Shown here piece after piece: positions 24,735 to 36,145 of a stretch of DNA of 64,000 nt. The DNA lies in contig BTRK01000003.1 of the NCBI GenBank assembly GCA_036245805.1, positions 43,390,044 through 43,454,043 of the forward strand, in the 5' to 3' direction. Every line of letters begins with the position of its first letter. The stretch's first letter is position 1. The stretch comes from Pristionchus mayeri. Lineage: Eukaryota > Nematoda > Chromadorea > Rhabditida > Neodiplogasteridae. Both the position numbers and the translations under genes were made by a program. Below the pieces are notes generated by a model. The model saw only the letters and a list, made by a program, of their open reading frames with translations. It was not told the origin of the DNA and did no database searches.

Positions 24735-26625
24735 CAACGAGATGAGTTGGAAGAGGGCAGGATGTGACACCCACCAAAGGGCTCGGTTTCCCAGCTGCAG
24801 ACTGTCCAATCCCCTGTAGAAAGCATTACTTTGCAGAAATCCGGACGATTCTTTCACCTTCCAGCCTCGCTTACTACAGTGGCGAGAATGCGACATCACA
24901 TTTGTGATAGGTTCGGTGATATTTTCAGTCCTAAAAGTGTGCACAAAAACAACAACAACAAAATTAAACAAAAACAAACAAACCCCTAATCAAATAAATT
25001 CGATAAAAACTACCAAAGTGATGCGTTTGCATCCAATTTTGGATATGATTTAGGTGAATACTTTGTCTAGGTTGGGCCAAAATAGTGCATTCTTATCGTC
25101 ACTTCGAACCGTTGTAATAAATTCTTGAATTTGGTCTTTGATCACTGGTAAATCGGAAGTGATCCAAGTTCGACTGTTCAAACTCTACACTTTCATGTTC
25201 TGATTTTTTTCTATAGACGTCCACTGGTGTGTCTGAATCTCCTCTCAAAACTGCATAATTTTAGCGATTTTTCAAAGTTCAGAAAAAATCGATATTTGAC
25301 CATTTTTCCGTGAATTTCTCGAGCGAGTGATCAAAATCCGCTAAAAATCGAGATTTCAAGCTGTTCTTTTCACATCCTCGGTACCATTTCTCTCACAGAA
25401 CACGATGATCACTCTCATACCTAGTCATCCACTTACTCAAGCTAGTCATCCATTACCACACCAAAATGCACAAAAAGTGGCTGTTTTGATAGCCTGTAGT
25501 AAATAATTCTGATTTTTTCCAAAAATTAGTGAAAATTTTGAAGCTAAACACTCGCTGTTGCGCTCAAAAGTTGCCTCCTATGCTCAAACACTTCCAAAAA
25601 TGACCTTAATGCGTATCCTCAACGTCCACCTTACGCTTAACCGAAGGCAGATTCCAGTCGGTGGGTTACGGTACTCGTTCCCAGGCGTATGGTAGCTTTC
25701 CATGGCTGTCCGCTGTGGTACTGCCGCCCCAGTCTCCTACTTTTCCGCTCATTCAGTTGACTCAATAGCTCATCTCGCAACCATCATTGGGGGGTACGGT
25801 AACAATCCCCAGGTGTACTGTAGTTGTCCACAAATCAGTACCAGTCCACTGCCCACTGTCTCTCTAGACACCCTGGCAGGTTCGCGTGCTCAACGGTGGC
25901 CATTACAGCCCCGTATTCCACACCTTCATATGGGAACTCTCTTCGGTTCCCACACTCTCTCGCCTACTGTCCAAACAGAGGGAGAGAGAGTGACCTACCC
26001 TCACCGATCCATCGAAATATTGATCACACACCGCAGGAATCCACGAATATACTTGGATCGGAGACGGCTTGGGAATCCTGGGTGTTGTCAGCATTTTGCT
26101 ATTTTGCAGACTTCACGCAAGAATTCTCGTCCCCTCATTTTCATGTTATACTTGTTGCTGATATTTTGATCATACTCTCAGTCCTGGATCTGTACATAAA
26201 TAGAACAACAATAGGGAATAATTTGCAAGGAAAACTGCCAGCACTTTGCCTCTCCTGTCATCCAAAAATTACGAACAGCACCCGCACTTACGGGGCCGTG
26301 CCTGTCAGATGAGGACGAATCCTCTGGCAATAAACGAACCACACTACGCAGTTACGTTATCGCCTCTGAACAAAGCTTAGGTGAGACGGAAAGGGAGCTC
26401 CTATCTGGGGGCTCGCGATCTCTGCACGCGCCGGGACAGAAAAGGTCACGTCTCCGCTGATTCTAGAGAGCGCACATTCTTTATCCAGCGAAACGATTGC
26501 ATGAATTCGGCCCCGGATCCATCAGGGTGTCTTGAAGAAGTACTGGGAAGGGGGGATGAACTACCGGCAGGATGAGTTGGAAGAGGGCAGGATGTGACAC
26601 CCAACAGAGGGCTCGGTTTTTTCTC
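24735..26625. repeat. 1.8-kb segment bounded by a 40-55-bp direct repeat
   Basis: GATGAGTTGGAAGAGGGCAG and the following AGGATGTGACACCCA then GGGCTCGGTTT occur at about 24741-24790 and again at 26572-26622 in the same orientation. Between them I recognise no protein; open frames at 25702-26312 have no motif. The flanking repeats may be ends of two related elements or a target/terminal duplication. TACGGTA-type motifs occur at about 25665 and 25795. Confidence 0.5.
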
Positions 26626-27761
26626 GCCGAGAGGGCTCGTATGGTGCCCTACTTGTAGGTCTATGATGAGTTTAAAGCGAGTTATGAGCGAAAAACGGAG
26701 AGCGTGACAGACAAACAAACACAAAGACGAACGGACAGACAGACATCTTGACTTTTTTTCTACATAGTAACGAATTCTCGCGTTTGCATTTTTGTTGGGG
26801 ATTTTAACAACAGAACATTGAATTAGACGTTGTGTAAATGTGATTGGTTACATTCAACAATCAATATATCCTTATGCAGATATTACAAGCGAGCCGTATT
26901 CTCCTTTAATCTTTAATCTTTAATCTTTATCACCGACAGCATTAAAGGGACCCTGCAGAGAACGAACATTTGAACTTATATTAAAGGGATCCGGGAGCCC
27001 CAAAGTTTATATTTTTAAATTATTTGGTTTCTTTCTATTGAAATCAACTATTGAAAACATGTTATTTCGAAAAATAAAATAAAAATTTAAAAAATATATG
27101 AGTGGAGAAAATTCGCAATGAAAATAATTCAACAATTTGAACGGTAGCGTGAGCCTTGGTGAGGTTTCCCACTATTTTTGCAATTTACCGGCTCTGAATT
27201 TACCGGTTCCCGCTAGCGACCGCAACCGGGCTCCGCTTTTTTCGGCGTTTTCCGCTTGTTTTTACGTTGTTTCTTTTCAAAACTGGTTATACTCCGTTTC
27301 AGAATGGCCCAGTTCACTTTGCTCACCATGAATTTAGGCAGGAATACACCTTGTTTAGCTTATGGTACCAAATTTGCTAGCTGCTTTTTTCGAGTTGCTC
27401 TTGTTTCGCTAGACTTGCGATGAACTTGTAATATAAATATTGCTGACTCAACCCGTCGCCAAATACTCGCGTGTGCGTTTAATTCGGCGTGGCTTGATAT
27501 GAACGTGGAAATGCCGACTTCAGTTCATATCTGCGGTGTTCGTTCGCTCTACCGTGTAGGAAGGCGCGTTGACTAGTTTTTCCGACGTTTCCCACCATCC
27601 TCGCAATTGTAATAATTTTCCTCGTAATGTCGATACTACATAATAGTTTTGCCTCCTTTGTGTTGTATTTTATTGTCGAGCCTCACCACTCATTCGCTCC
27701 GTTTCAGCGGTTCGCTGCCGGTCCATCCATCGACGGCGGAGTAGAACGTGCAACACGGAGA
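26626..27761. other. Non-coding with simple repeats
   Basis: 26703-26745 is rich in ACAGACAAACA/GGACAGACAGACA repeats, as at the tail of a short interspersed repeat. 26912-26933 is a (TTTAATC)3-like microsatellite. No gene is recognised up to the pseudogene ATG at 27762. The final 100 bases are presumably its old promoter and leader. Confidence 0.5.
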
Positions 27762-29471
27762 ATGATCGTCAAGGAATAGTGCGTTTTCCACGATTGTTTT
27801 GTTTTTTAATAATATTTCTATTTAACCGTTCCAGCCGTACCGTCTTTCCGCTGACCGTAGAGAAATACCAGGTCGGCCAATTGCACTCCGTGGCCGAAGC
27901 GTCAACGGCTCGTACGACCGCGGCCAGTAGACGCACAAGATCTACCACCTTCGGTCGAAGGTCAGCTGTAATTAGTTAATCCGTTAATTAGTGTATATTT
28001 AATCGATAAATCAATATTTTTGAATTGTTTTAGGCCCCGACGCTGATCCGCGAGATCGCTCCCAAGGGCTGGCGGGCGATCCACGAGAAGGCCTAGAACA
28101 CCCACCCCTATTGCCGGACGATGCTGACGACTCCCGACTACATGAAGGACAACTTCTCCATTAGGGTCGAGACCCTCTGGACCGTGGAACCACCGATAAT
28201 GTGAGTAAGAATTTGAATAAACTAGAGTGATGTTTCGGGGATAGTTCTCACTCGGGCCACACTTTACCCACCCACGTGTATTATCTCTACTTGATGAATA
28301 CCAATAAATAAAATCAGCCTCGAAAGTAGAGTATAGTATTACGGCTGTCACCTGAGAGTTGCAAAGACGCCTGTATCGTACTTCCATCTCTAGCGAGCGC
28401 GATTCTTTAGTTTCCCACAACCTTACAAGCGTGATATTGAATGGCGTGTACATTATGGATTAATAGTTTATATTTAATTGTTAAATTCGAAAATATGCTC
28501 GTTGGATCAACCTGTTTGACGTTTCATTATTTATCAGTATTGAAAATTATATTTAATTATTTAAAATACAGGCACACAACCTCTCGAGAGAGGAGCTGGC
28601 GGAGCGGCAGGTCGTCCACATCGACATCGCCAACGACAAGGAGTTCCTGGCGGCGGCCGACGTCAAGCCGGAGACCTCCCCCTCCCTGTACCAGTCGAAG
28701 AAGACGGACAGAGGACTGCTCGTTAATGACTGGTGGAACGGCACGGAGCCGGTAAGTGGTTCAAGTGGTTCTACTTTGAGTGGAGGGGTTGGCTATATCA
28801 TTTCCTTAAAAACTGAAAAGCAGCAAGCCTTGGTATTTATGAAACTGGTGGCAGAAATGGAAGCCCGGAGCCGAACGGGTCGAGGGTAACTAGATCACTA
28901 GCAAGAAGTTGGTCTGTTTGTCGAAGCTGTGCATATTGGATCTACTTTTGAAGCTGAGATCGGCCTAGTTAATTTGCATTTTTGATTGTGATGGTCCCTC
29001 ATGAATTCTAAAAGTTGTCAAGCCAACGTTTGATTCTCAAGAAGATTTAAAATGTTTACAATTAAATTATTTAAATATCGAATGTCAGGTGATGTGCGCG
29101 TACCAGCTGGTGTCCGTGCTTCCAGCAGATGGCCGAGAGCTTCTCTCACAAGCCGCACCCCGACTGTTATCCATGCTCCACCGCGAGGTTCGCGTTTCGC
29201 GGTTCATTTATGAGGGTTCGATGAAATATGAAAGTGGTGGGACGAGTGATCACTTTGCGAAAGACACGTGGCATTTTCGAATAGTGTTTTACGATCACGC
29301 CTCCTTGACGCCTTTGTCTAGCACGCCTGTCAATACACATCCATCAACCATTCACGCTGCTCGCTCTATAAAAGGTCTGGACTAATTGCACAAATTACAG
29401 GTGTTCCGTTGGATGGACGACGACCGATCGGCGTACGATGGCGGACATCCGCCCGCTCGAGGAAAAGGCGC
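27762..29471 (+). pseudogene. Class I phosphatidylinositol transfer protein pseudogene
   Basis: Functional relatives move phosphatidylinositol and phosphatidylcholine between membranes. Exons: 27762-27778 (MIVKEY); 27835-27960 (RTVFPLTVEKYQVGQLHSVA, later GQ-stop-THKIYHLRSK); 28034-28200 (APTLIREIAPKGWRAIHEKA, stop, NTHPYCRTM); 28572-28751 (AHNLSREELAERQVVHIDIA and TDRGLLVNDWW); 29089-29186 (VMCAYQLVSV then a frame slip); 29401-29471 (VFRWMDD and, out of frame, TMADIRPLEEKA). The order follows the PITP domain from start to near its C-terminus. Two in-frame TAG stops stand where the family has Tyr (27928-27930) and Trp (28094-28096), and there are several frame slips, so no full protein can be made. 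Splice sites are largely preserved, meaning it decayed from a duplicated intron-containing gene, not a retrocopy. Confidence 0.85.
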
Positions 29472-32400
29472 GTTTATATTTTTTCCTTACTTAATTTGAT
29501 GCTGATAGAATATGTAAGTATAGCGGCAGAATCAACCCGCAAATTGAGAACAGTCAATTTACAGTTTCATGTGCAGTTACGAGCGGTTTCCGGCGTATTT
29601 ATTTACCGTGTATTGCAGTGTGCCCGGTAGCCACAGCTACACCACTGCTCCCACATCCTCGCACCAAGCGCAACAGCGAACACCGCTGAAGGAGCTGCGA
29701 AGCAAGGTTGGTCTCGAATCGGATCAGTTCTCGATAGCACACCATCTCGTCTTACCTTAATATCGATTCAGATGGCTGGCGAGAAGCAGAAGAAGAGATC
29801 GCATCTCATCACCTGATGGCCGCAACCCTCTACCGACCACTCCCCAACAAAGTACGGTAGATGTAGTGGAGGATCATTGCAAAGTGCTTTTTATTTGAGA
29901 TCTGCAAATTGTAAACAAATGAAAAAAAAGATAAATATTTTCCCTTCAGATCACCAAGTCTATGACAGACAAGGTGGCGATGCACCCCCATCGAGCCCGT
30001 GCTTCGGATCTTCTACTAATATCCGGTGAGGGCACTTTCCTAGGAGCTTACCAAACCCCGCCACTTCCACCCCTTTCTCGTGATAAGATTGCTTGGGCAT
30101 CTGCTGACACTGCTTAGGTTTGTATTTTGGCTGCTGAAGTTAAGGCATTCTGCAACCCCTCTAAAGAGGAGGGGGGTGGATGACGAGGGGGTGGGTCTCT
30201 GTAGGCTTCTAGAAAAGTGAGTTAGGAATCCTAATTTAGGTTTGTGACCCGGGGAACTGATCTGCCTTCCCCACGGAACTACCGTAGTAAACCGGGTTCT
30301 CGATTGCAGTCGCGCTTGTGTCCGGACGCCTACTGCATGATGCACTGGACGCGCTGGACGCTGACCGCATTGAGTCGACTGATCGGGCCGATGTTCGACT
30401 GGGACCAGAATATATTCGTGGACACGACCCACTGGGACGGCATCAAGGTAGGTCAAGCATGAACTGGTTGGCGACAGTACTACAGATTGGCTACAGTACG
30501 CCATATTTATCAATCGACATCAGGTCTTCCCAGGCGGTCTGGAGGACTGCGAGAAGGTGCTCGAGTACGGATCGACAATGGCCCATCCATGTTCGACGTC
30601 GAATGGATAATATTTGTTTGAAATCTAATCAATGTTTCAATGTTTTGTAGCTTGATTTTTCTACATCGTTCAAGTTTCTTGTTTTCATAATTGAAAAAAT
30701 GTTTCGAATGATATTGTTGTACGTACTCCAGATATTCCCGACTTAGTCCGACGAGGCAATGGGAAAAGTAGATCAGATATTACATCAGCCATCGCGTCTA
30801 CCGTAGGCTCGGGCTGGAATGTTACAGTCTTGTTTGTTTATGCGTTTATTATCGCCTCCTCAGGGCTTGTATATTATTCAGATTACCTCCTCAGGGCATA
30901 TGCATACGATTTTAGTCTTTTGGAAGTAAAAAGTGTTGTCCAGTGCCTGTACACCGCCCTCCTTCTAGAGTCTCCCCTTCCCTCTTCTTACAATGCTAAA
31001 AACGCGTAGTGGAGCAAACGGAAAATTCGATTACCAATGCCAAGACAATAAAGAGCTTTATATCGATTCAGCATTGGATTATACAACCGAAAGCTCCTAC
31101 TAACGATGAAAATAAGTCCAATAGGCGAAATACAACATGACTCACGTCTTCGGGGTTCAGTTAGTGTCTCCTTACGAAGTCGGGGTGGCGATCCATGCTC
31201 GCTACCCCTCTGCTTGAATCGTCGTTAGCCTCTTCGAGTAACTTGAACTCATCCTCGATAATGTTCGGGCGCACTAACCATTCCCTTCCTATCGCGGCAA
31301 GGTCGCGAATTGTCCGGCATAAGAGAGATCGTAGCGGGCAAGCGGATCAGCTAACCATAGCTATGTACTGATAGCAAATGCAAGCAATAAAAGTGCGACT
31401 AGAAGGAATATGAAGCAATCAGAAAACGCTCGTTCGCTATTCAATAGGTGCAGATTATTTCACTAACCGCATTATACATGACCGAGCTCTTTGCTAATAC
31501 AATTCAGGCCACAAAACAGTGAAATACAACATAAATAACTAAAAAAAAGTAAAAGAAAGCAAAGAAACTGCCGAAGAAGAAGGCTGGCCAGCCGGTCTGA
31601 AAACCGGTAATCAAGATGCTTCCAATACAGTAATTTTAATATATTTTTTTTGAATTTTTTGAAACGTCGAATTTACACGCTACCACAGTAATACACTATA
31701 TATTTAATTATTTATTTGTATTGCTTAAATAATTTTTTTTAATTTTTTTAGTTTATTGCATTCAACTAAGAGGTCGATGAGACGCAATTTAAGGCACACT
31801 TGATTTTTGATGTCCGGATCCCTTTAAGCTACTCGATATTTTATGTCAATATTTAAATAAATTAAATTTTTAAAAAAATTTCTGTTTTCATAAAAAAATA
31901 AATACAATTGTGGTGTGTTTACAAAAAGCAGCGTGCATGGTGTGCCAAGCGGCCCCGCCAAAATCAAATTACTTCCACACCACTGCACTCTGGAATTTTG
32001 CCAATTCCGCTTTGCTTCAATTGTCCCATTTTCTGCCCATTTTCTCACGTTTTTGATTGTTTGATTCCGCCAAATTGCTTCTCTAATACTACCCAATGTT
32101 CCTTTACGTCGATTTATGGTGAATTCCTTATATGTCATGCAGATACTGGCGTCAGGATAAACTACAAACACCATCAATGTCTGCAGGTTTATGATCGACA
32201 ACCCTCAGGAAGGTGAGCGATAAATTCCCAAATTCTATTTGCGTATATGGCGCGATTAGCTTTCAAAATCACGAAATCAAATTGCTCTCTCGGCCGGCTC
32301 ACCAGCCACTTTCGGTTCCTTGTGGCTCGCCGAGCGGTCTTGTATGCTTGTCCTGCTCCGCTCACCAATATTTGCGAAAGTAAGCGCCCCTTAGTAGCGT

Positions 32401-33995
32401 CCTAGGTTACTCATACCGCTTTTAAGTATGTCCTAATTGCAGGGCGGTTGTCACGAAAGAGGAAAAAACTGAAGCAGTCTACGACGTTATCGCTTCAAAC
32501 GTCGTCTCTCCGCATTATAACTCAGGTAAGCGTCCTTAGTTGCGTTTTAATATTTGACTTGAAAGGCATTAGAATTTGAACTAGGTAACTTAGCCCTTTT
32601 GAATATTACTTTTGCTTGACTATAGTTGAATATTGCGTCTCCCGCGCATCATCGCGAACTGTTAAAATGGCGGGTTACGGTGATTTATCGACCGGTATTG
32701 CAGTAGGTCGGTTCGAGTTGGGCGCGCAGACGAACATCGACCTGAAGAACGACCGCTGCATCGTCAACCGATAGCACGACGCGAACATCTTCCAGGTGAA
32801 TATCCTTTTAAATATGCATGAGCCTCTCGCTGTGCGGTTGGTGCTCAATAACTGCGATCTATTCTTATTTTTTGGCTTAACTGTTTAATTAATTTAAATA
32901 TATTTGACGATGTAAACTGCAGCGTGCGTCGCGTCAATCGATTATCGATCGATAGCACGCGACACGCGCGAGTCTCTTCTGAGCTCTCGAGGCGAAGCCG
33001 GGAAAGATAGTGGCTGTTTCCCGTCGCCCATCTCCTCACACAGGTTAACCCTCCCCTCCTTCTTGTCAATAAACAACCTCGAGAGAAAGTTCTTTATCTG
33101 TAGCACCGTTTGACTTTATTTCTGATTAGCTGAAAGTTTATGGATTTTCTAAAAGTTTTGCTTTCCAGAGGGTCGAGTGTTCATCATGACTCCTCCGGCT
33201 CTTCATCCTCTGGGTCGCCAATCGCCTCGCCTTTCTCCTACACTCGGGCGAGCTTTTCAAATAACTTGCACGTAATATTTTTATCATTCAATGCAAATGC
33301 GATTTACGAAAATGTCAGATTCATTTTTACTCGTTTCTCTCGCGGGGCGCGGTTGACTCTGTCCAACCCGAGTTTTGACTAGGTTGTTTTACTGATTTAA
33401 ATATATTTAATGTTGTCGCCTCTAGGATCTCGTGGGTGTGAATTCGCCCGGATTGAGCGATGGTACTGGCGCGATTACGCCTGTGAAGAAGGAAGAGGTA
33501 AGTACTGTTAGTTTCTTATATATTTTTATCCTAGGTTCGACTTTTTTCTTTTGTGTAATGCTTGAATACCCTCTTCATTTTTTTCGCTCAAAAAATGTCT
33601 CATTATAACTAGTGTTTATTGTTAGCTACACATCCATTGATGACACATCATTGCAGTCGTCTCCGATGGTTCCTCGTCAGGTGGCTGTCGTCAAGCATCA
33701 GACGGGACTGCTCCAATCTCACGCGGTCATGCTCGTTGCCGAGCGCTCGCCCTAACCACCACCTCTCCTGTCTCCGTGAGTTATCATCTTCTGAAACACG
33801 AAAGTTGCTAGCTTTAAAATAAAATTCTGAAGTTGCTCATGGGCGTTAAAATAGCTAGGAAAAGCATTAATTGATAGCATTTGTGTAAGTCGCAATTCAA
33901 TGTCAAGCCTGATTATTTTAATTTTGATTTTAATTTCCGTGACCCATTAGTAAAAGAGATACAAAAAAAAGATCTCAAATTTGGCATATTTTCAG
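29472..33995 (+). other. Scattered exon-like segments, no family recognised
   Basis: Segments with splice-like borders include 29623-29706, about 29951-30028, 30310-30447 (WTLTALSRLIGPMFDWDQNI, then FVDTTHWDGIK), 30523-30600 (VFPGGLEDCEKVLEYG), 32705-32794 (GRFELGAQTNIDLKNDRCIV then a stop), 33425-33500 and 33657-33778. The 30310 and 30523 pieces join in phase and look like real coding sequence. Several others contain stops. I cannot assign a family. 31000-32650 shows nothing beyond AT-rich sequence. Confidence 0.3.
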
Positions 33996-36018
33996 GACGA
34001 CGAGGGTCTCGACGATGACGTCACTTCCTCCTCCTTCTGTCCCTCCTCGCTGCTCGTCGACTAAGACGAGAATCCAGATGACGTCAGTGACGAGCAAGGA
34101 TTCGACTATGGAGATGAGGGAGGAATAAGAGGAGGGGAGAGTGATGAATGAAGAAGAAGAAGATACAGAGGAGGAGGATCAGAGGTAGGTCCATTCTCCC
34201 TATTCTCATTCTGATTCCACTGGCTCGGGAAATTATTTGCTTGTGTGTACTACTACTTTCGTACTACTTTCATTTGTCAATGATTTGATAAATTCATGAG
34301 TCGCGTTCAGTTTTAATCAATGTCTTCAGTCCGGCTCTCTCTGACCCCTCGCTTTCGTTGGAGAACGACGTCTTCGTTCCTCACGAGGAGAGATCGTCGA
34401 CGACGATTGGCCAAGGAGATCAGAGAGGTCAGTTAAAGAGAGCGAACCAAGAATAGCCATTTCTGATGGTCTTTCTAGTACTCGAATTATGAGAACTTCA
34501 CAAGCAATGTATTCTTTGCAAGTAATCGTTAAATAATATTTCATCTATGGTAATCTCCCCAATTGAGGCTTCTCCCTTCTCCCTCCCATCTCCACTCTCT
34601 TCCCCGTCCTCCCTCCTTTTCCTCCATTGCTTCAACTTCCCGATGGATTACAGCAATTGATCGGTCAGCCATTGTTCTTCTCTGATTCTCTCCACATTCT
34701 TTCGAGAGACTCGTCCCTCCAAAGATTAGCCAAGATCATCCTGCACGCTCGCAGATCTATCGGAGTTGGTGCTGCAGCAGCAGCATGAGTTCGCGACGAT
34801 GCAGCACATGCAGCAGATGACTCTCTTCAATCCCATGCTGCACATCGAGGTTGGTTCAGCTAGAAGACAATTCACTTGCTCATCCTAATCTTGTCGTGAA
34901 GAGTGAATCCCTTTCATTTGCAGCAGTGGTTCGGTGTGCATCCTCCCCTTCTGTTGCATCCTCTGCAGAGAGCAGGAGATGAACTGGCACATGAGTGAGA
35001 ATGGAGAAGAGGAAATCGATGTAGTCAATGGAGGAGAGGACGGGTGAGTGAGGGGAATGGGCAAAAAATAAATTACTTTGCTAATGTGTTGAAATTGTTG
35101 GTTGGAATAGAAATAACAACTCTGCTGAAATATTTATCTGAGCTGTTTCTGATATTTTATTAGTTCTTTGGGGAATTTAATACTACTGCTGATCGTTTCT
35201 TCTAGACACAAGTACACTCCCGTTCTCCCGCTGAGAAGATTCCGGAAGATGACGCCATCAAGATAGAAGATACTGTCCGCGAAAGAGTCCAGAATATCGT
35301 CGCTTCTTACTCGAATAAGACTCGCAGGTTCGTGATTGGCATATATCAACTGTATTGGAAATAACACAGATCAATTATCGAATACACTGCTAGTGTTGAG
35401 ACATCAGAAATTTCTAATAACTAAGAGGAGCATATATATTTAGCTTCTCGAAGAGGGCGAATAAGCAGCGACCGTCTCGATTGGTTCTCACGAGGAGACA
35501 GAAGAACATATTCAGGTTCATTCTTATCTTTCCATCTATTTGTTTTGGGAATAACTTCAACCAGGCAAGGTTCACGTGCGTCTGGGGATGCCGTACCCTT
35601 CCCATGCAGGGTACGCCGGGGTAACGGGAATCCCACCAGGCGGGTTCACGGATTTACGGAGCCATACCCTTCCCGAGCACATCACTGGGAATAACATATT
35701 TTCATCCACTTTTGTTTCAAGCTTCTTCTTCTGAATAATGAATCGTTGAGTGGAATCATGGCATGAGGAGTGAGTCACTGTGGCCATCTGAGAGAGCGAC
35801 CATCGCCAAGGCATTCGGAATCACTGACATGCAGGTACCAACTCATCTCTTTGAGAAGACAACAATAATTAGCAATAAACCAAAACGGACTAGTTGTTCT
35901 CTGATTACCCATTTGAATAAATGAAAAAAAAAACATTAATTCATTAGGGAGATGTGAGAATTTCCTTCTCAGGTGCTCAACGTCTTCATCAATCGACGGG
36001 GGGTTCATGCTTGTCAGG
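33996..36018 (+). pseudogene. Decayed gene ending in homeodomain-like exons
   Basis: Acidic and glutamine-rich pieces (33996-34150 with a TAA; 34330-34430; 34755-34850 reading LVLQQQHEFATMQHMQQM; 34922-34995; 35207-35328) precede 35454-35515 (NKQRPSRLVLTRRQKNIFR) and about 35760-35834 (WPSERATIAKAFGITDMQ) joined to 35974-36018 (VLNVFINRRGVHACQ). A basic N-terminal arm, then P...R..iA...gi...qV...F.NRR, is the layout of a homeodomain from its arm to recognition helix 3. The usual WFxN is VFIN. Stops lie between arm and helix 2 (near 35732-35741). Class unknown. A transcription-factor pseudogene is the best reading, with moderate doubt. Confidence 0.4.
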
Positions 36019-36145
36019 TGTGTTCATGAAAGCAAACAGATTTCCACTTTATCGGTTAAGAACTTGAGAAAATCACACAATTGTTTACGAAAGCATACAT
36101 TCTAGACTGATAGTGTTGTGTTAGGAGTGTGCTAGCATAGAATTA

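Noticed and set aside
25702..26312. Overlapping 155- and 162-codon plus-strand frames
   Set aside because: Two frames of the same sequence, no domain, no splice context, within repeat-bounded DNA.
26982..31827. TTAAAGGGATCCGG near 26982 with its complement near 31814, as possible ends of a 4.8-kb element
   Set aside because: Only about 14 bases match and sequence beyond diverges at once; the span holds an old intron-containing pseudogene.
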